Source: Pyronema omphalodes (taxonomy: Eukaryota; Ascomycota; Pezizomycetes; Pezizales; Pyronemataceae). From it: a DNA stretch of 64,000 nt. Positions 59,461-64,000 of this stretch are shown piece by piece. The notes beneath the pieces were generated by a model. That model was not told the origin of the DNA, searched no databases, and saw nothing but the letters and a program-made list of their open reading frames with translations. The stretch spans positions 62,001 through 126,000 of the forward strand of contig JAJJXM010000069.1 of NCBI GenBank assembly GCA_024516155.1, given 5' to 3'. Positions within the stretch are counted from its first letter, which is position 1. Each line of letters begins with the position of its first letter. Both the position numbers and the translations under genes were made by a program.

Positions 59461-61440
59461 AGGATGACCAGCAGGTGGCATGTTGGAGAAAGTGGAGTAG
59501 ATGAATTGCATTCCAAGCTTCGAAGTGTTCGGTCCATTCAGCTGCAGTGGGATTAAGGCCGATGTGGTGAACTAGAACAAGGAAATGTTCTAATGGGTGA
59601 TGCTGCTTCAGGAAGACTGCATGGAAGCCTCAAGGATCTTGCGATAACGTAAGTCAACGGAAGATGTGATCGAGGAGTAGTATAGATAGATCATGCCTGG
59701 TATACGTTCTACGTAAAAGCCCTACATTATGGTACTAAAATTCTGTATGGGTGTAGTATAGGTAGATGGGTGGGATGTTGAAGCAAGAGGAGTAGATGTA
59801 GTGCATCAGATGTGTTCGGCCTATGCAGCCGCAGCGAGAACAAGGCCGAAGTAGTGAATTAGAACAATGCGAGGTTCCGATAATTGATTGCGCCTCGGAA
59901 AAGCCATATTGGAACATCAAGGATCTCTTTACGACGGAAGTCAACGGAAGATATGATTGAGGAGTAGTGTAGATAGACTATGTCGGTAACTGTTGATGTA
60001 TTGAAAAGCTGATAGAGACAGTTAGGTTCCTCGTGCAATGAACCGGCGTTTGCTGATAAGCGACATTGACTTGCTTTGACGGTTGACGTTGACAGCATCA
60101 CCAATTATCACTGCGTTCCATCACCATCATCATCACATACCAACCACTACACAGTACATCCTGCATCACACCTTCCATGATCATGGATATGCGCTCGGAC
60201 GGTATGTCGGCGATACCTTGACCGGATTGGTAACATTGAGAAGACGTAGTAGATGCAGTACATTCGATGTGTTCGGTCTACTCAGTTTCCGATAGAATCA
60301 AGGCCGGATTAGTGAGCTAGAATAAGCAAAGATCTTATTGGTTGATGTTGCGTCGGGAAGACTGTATGAAAACCTCGGGCGTGTCTTGGTGGCGGACGTC
60401 GAAGAAAGATGTGATTGAGGGGCAGTGTAGATGGATCATGTCTGTTCTAGAAGTCGTATGCTATGGAGGAAAGGGATAACTAAAATCGTGCTTGAAAACT
60501 GCCGACTTATTGTGAAATTAATAGAAATAGTTAGGTCGCTCGTGCAATGAACCCGAGTTTGCTAAAATCTGACACTGCGATTGATGTTGACAGCATCACC
60601 AGTTATCACTGTGTTTCCAGAACAAACACCATCAGCAGCCTGCTTGGAGGAATACTCTTTCGCATCGTCACATACCAGCCACCGAAAATCATACACCCTG
60701 AATCACACCTTCCAAAGCTATGGCTATACCCCCCGATGGTGTAACGACGACAAGTTGACCGACTTGGTGGCACGTTGAGAAAGCGGAGTAGATGCACTAC
60801 GTTCGAAGTTTTCGCTTCATTGCGTTGCATTGGGATTAAGGCCAAGGTAGTGAACTAGAATAAGCAAATTTTTTAATGGTTGGTGTCATCCCCGATAGGC
60901 GGTATAGGATCCTCAAGGATCTCGTCATGCCAGAAGTCCCTCAGGTATCTCTCGGTCCAAGAAGTCAACGGAAGATGTGGTCGAGAGGCGGTGTAGATAA
61001 ATTATGTCTGGTGTATACGTTCTATGTAAAAGCCATATGTACGTCATGGAGGAAATAGGTAACTAAGATAGTGGCGGTAACTAAGATGATGGCGGTAACT
61101 AAGATGGAGGCGGTAACTGAGATAGCGGTGGTAACTAAGATAGGGTTGGCAACTGTTGAATTATTGAAAAGCTGACAGGGAGATGTAGGTCGCTCGTTCA
61201 GTAAACCGGAGTTAGCCAAAAAGCGATGCTTCGATGGGTGTTGACAGAATCACCATTTATCACCGTATTTCCAGAACAATAACCATCAATAGTCTTTCTC
61301 TTTCGCATCATCACCACATACCAGCCACTAAATATAGCACATCCTGCATAACACCTTCCATAACTATGACTGTGCTCCTGGACGGCGTAAAGGCGATACG
61401 TTAATAGGCTTGACGGTTGGGGCGTGTCGTACAGTGACTG
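59461..61440. repeat. Diverged tandem array, ~0.5 kb units
   Basis: About four units, the first and last partial. Recurring landmarks in fixed order are: a GAGTAGATG stretch then TTCGG..., AAGGCC..GTAGTGAACTAGAA, CTCAAGGATCT, AGTCAACGGAAGATGTG..GAG followed by GTGTAGATAGA, GGTCGCTCGTGCAATGAACC, GTTGACAGCATCACCA.TTATCAC, CACATACCAGCCAC and CACACCTTCCA. Units differ by substitutions and indels. No unit carries a consistent long reading frame, a tRNA-like fold or a terminal repeat. Function unknown. Confidence 0.7.
61058..61150. repeat. ~20-bp minisatellite GGTAACTAAGAT
   Basis: About five copies of a GGTAACTAAGAT-N-GGC-type unit inside one unit of the larger array; absent from the other units. 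Confidence 0.85.
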
Positions 61441-63152
61441 CTTAACGTTTTGGATTGTTTGTTCGTGCGCGAATCGGGTGAAACAGGTAAGTGTTGACGT
61501 TAGAGTGATGAGTTCGAACGAACCCACAAACGAAATCCGGGACAAAACGAGCAGAGGTTCCCCGCGGTCAACAGCATACCCTGGGCTGTTTGTGGTTTTA
61601 TAGCTCCGCTCTTTGGGCTGATTAAAGGCTTGGAACTGCCGGTGCGCCTGACCAGCTTATTTTCGGTTCCGATAAGACGGTCAGATTTGGAACACCGTCT
61701 TACATGTTCACATCTGTTTCGTATTAGAGACGGAGCAGACTCCGTCACCTTTCATCCGTAGCCTTATATGTGCGTGTTTGCAATGTGCGCCAATATTCGC
61801 ATTGCCTCAATTTCAAAGGCTTCCGGAATTTTTCCAGAAAAAATCAATATTTTATGCTGTCATACTGGTACCTGAGCATGTGCATGGGCGGTCTGTTACA
61901 TATCGACGGCGGAAGAATTGAACACGTCGTCAAACTTTATGCTAACGGCCCATCAGAACTTCAAGGGAAAAAACTGTGTTCTTTCCAAAGAAGAATTCAT
62001 CCCACAGCACACTACGAAACGTCATTGCTTGACATTATTTGCCGCTGATTTACCTCGAATGGTCTGAGCATCATCATTCATATGGTGTGCTTCAGCTCTC
62101 ATTAGTGTGACGGTTCGCTTTCTGCCTTAAAAACGCTAGGTAAAATTAACCCGTTCAGCCCTATAGGCAGATTCCAGGGTTTAAATAGAGTTATCTTCTT
62201 GGCATATCTTTCATCCGAGATCTGGCATTTTTTATTTTATTTTCCCGGGTCGCATCCAAGCACGTCTTCCCCGCCCTTTTCCAAGCGGCGATGGTTTCGC
62301 TTGGTGGCTTTCTAGCGCAGAGCGGAAGGATTGGGGGCTAATGCATTCCTACGCTAACGACGTATACATGCATGTAGACTAAGGGGGTTGACAAAAGCTT
62401 AGAATTTAACCACAAGATGTCTATATCGAATTAGGCCACTCTTAATTAAATTCACGGTGGTAGACAGAGTTACCCTCCATGAGCCATACTTCACTAGATG
62501 TAAAAAGAATATCAGTGCCTGCTTTTTGTATTAACGGCCCGTTCTAAAGCCGTTTATACGTCATATAATCGGAAAACTCAAATTGAAGGAATATCAGTAA
62601 AAGAAAACCACTTTTCCCTAGCAATTCCGCAATGCCTAGTATGGCTCCAAAGCCGGGGCCTAAGGTCATATGCAGACTAAAGAGTAAGCAGTTAGCTCTT
62701 GACACCCAAACCCCCACCGCTCTCACACAGCCCACTAGATTGTACCTGAGGCGAAGGAATGAGTCTCGTAACCCATTTAAAAAACACTTTTCTGCTACAA
62801 AGATCTAGAAACAAGGCTTCGAAGTTGTCTTGTCTTCAAAAAGGGCCTGTCTGCCCTCAGAATCCACGACAACGACGATATAAAGCCCCACCCCCCCCCC
62901 CCATCTCCAATCTAATTGTTCATATACATCCTATTTCACTACCTCAATATTCTTGCCCATACAAAGAACTGCTTCTGCACATATATTCTTTTCACAAACC
63001 AGGCGAGGCAGAACGCACGGTGCTATTATTTTCCTCGGCGTACACCCATTGATTGTAGGTACCATAGCATCACCTTTATTAGTACGTATATAAAGAAAAA
63101 AAACATTGAACTTTCCCCTAAGGTTATCATTTCGGCACAAAACTGTGCTAAA
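61441..63152. other. Intergenic
   Basis: A 92-codon frame at 61770-62048 is weakly protein-like but unrecognised. A C tract of about 14 nt lies near 62889. The last 250 bases are probably the promoter and leader of the gene at 63153. Confidence 0.35.
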
Positions 63153-64000
63153 ATGCAGTATCCTCACAACAACTCGGAATATTATACACCACTCGGATCA
63201 AGTTCTGCTAGCAGAAATAATCGTGGTACTGCATACACAACCCACGGTTACGACCATTCGAACATCGATATTCCACAAATACGGTACGACAACACTCACG
63301 CAAGGACTACTCCCATGATAGTTGCTACCAACTATACCGTACCGCCACATCAAATTAGCCAGCATGCTCGGCGCAATGATGTTACCACGGTAACTGAGAA
63401 CCCGGCAGCAACCCAGATGCGCAATATGCAAGCCAGAGGCCCTCAACATATATCCGAGCAGCCATGGGTTAATATGTTGAATATGACCTACCCCGCGCCG
63501 TCGACAAGTTACCACCTCGCGGATATACGGTCAAAAATGCATGAAGGTCAGGGTGATAGATTGGGATACAGCCACCTTCCGATATCACCAACTGAGGTGG
63601 AGAATATGAACAATGCATTTGGTGCAGGGATGCAGATTGGAGATAATCGCCCACCGTGAGAATCCTTCTATTGAAAGTAATAGATGCATTTTTTAACATT
63701 TTTCTAGAGAGGTCTTTCGAGAATACTACCAGCCTAATCACCAGGGACAGATGGAACCCCACACCACGTACGCCGGAAATTCACCGCATCTGGCAGTGCA
63801 ATCTCCAATTCTCCAGGCCGAAAACTTTCTGAGACCTAGCACCGGGGATTTGTCGTCGCAACGTACGTCCAATGAGTACTTACCGCCCTCTCCAAGATTG
63901 GAACGAAGATGGAGTATCTCAAAACCGAAGATGTTAAAAAAGATGTGTACTTTCTGTCACAAGGCATTTGCAAATTTGGCACGACATATGTCAGAACTGC
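63153..64000 (+). CDS. Zinc finger-like protein, 5' part
   Basis: Exon 1 63153-63655, 52-nt intron (GTGAGA...TTTCTAG), exon 2 from 63708 running off the window; 265 codons are seen. The first about 240 residues are hydrophilic, rich in Asn, Ser, Thr, Pro, Tyr and Gln, and probably disordered. At the edge a CTFCHKAFANLARHMSEL sequence begins, with two Cys, a Phe, a Leu and a His as in a zinc finger, but the spacing between the second Cys and the His (nine residues) is shorter than the usual C2H2 twelve. A transcription factor is likely. The start is the first ATG after stops in the leader; the in-frame extension upstream to 62916 is treated as leader. Confidence 0.6.

Noticed and set aside
63469..63762. 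Minus-strand frame containing HQMHC, reminiscent of the UstYa oxidase motif that partners Kex2-type peptide precursors
   Set aside because: It lies antisense to the spliced zinc-finger gene, lacks the second HC motif of the family and has no UstYa-like surroundings. It is a chance match 40 kb from the repeat protein.

Overview
The window looks like nuclear DNA of a filamentous ascomycete (Pezizomycotina, perhaps Leotiomycetes; the class is a guess). The evidence is short GT..AG introns (mostly 48-116 nt, several with CTAAC-type branch sites), intron-bearing tRNA genes, fungal protein families and AT-rich intergenic DNA. Gene density is low. Most exon joins below were worked out by hand from splice motifs, reading phase and family patterns, and none has transcript support.

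Layout. 1-4 kb: one two-exon hypothetical gene. 4-7.1 kb: a GC-rich island with a Ser/Arg-rich hypothetical protein, an unresolved coding-like block and a SET-domain protein. 9.4-14.2 kb: a hypothetical protein, a three-exon cysteine-rich small secreted protein, and a four-exon microsomal-type epoxide hydrolase. 16-29 kb: ten tRNA genes (Pro x5, Phe, Glu, Lys, Gly among them) in gene-poor DNA, plus a secreted tandem-repeat protein with five Lys-Arg Kex2-type sites (22-23 kb). 29.2-31.1 kb: one copy of a ~1.9 kb three-gene segment. 33.4-36.8 kb: adenylosuccinate lyase (ADE13) and a two-domain glyoxalase I (GLO1), convergent. 36.8-49 kb: an exceptionally dense belt of micro- and minisatellites holding one gene, a class C J-domain protein. 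49.4-51.3 kb: the second, inverted copy of the three-gene segment, bracketed by a pair of inverted tRNA-Asp genes. 52.7-55.6 kb: a vacuolar M28 membrane metalloprotease (Pff1 type). 57-59 kb: further Pro and Asp tRNA genes. 59.5-61.4 kb: an unexplained array of diverged ~0.5 kb tandem units. 63.2 kb to the end: the 5' part of a gene for a probable zinc-finger protein, cut by the window edge.

The housekeeping genes (ADE13 in purine synthesis, GLO1 in methylglyoxal detoxification, the vacuolar protease, the J-protein co-chaperone) do not form a pathway cluster. The less ordinary content is (i) the Kex2-site repeat protein, which has the layout of precursors of fungal ribosomally made peptides, with frame-preserved decayed repeats after its stop codon; (ii) the inverted duplication, in which one gene is open in both copies while two neighbours are broken in one copy only; and (iii) the ~0.5 kb tandem array.
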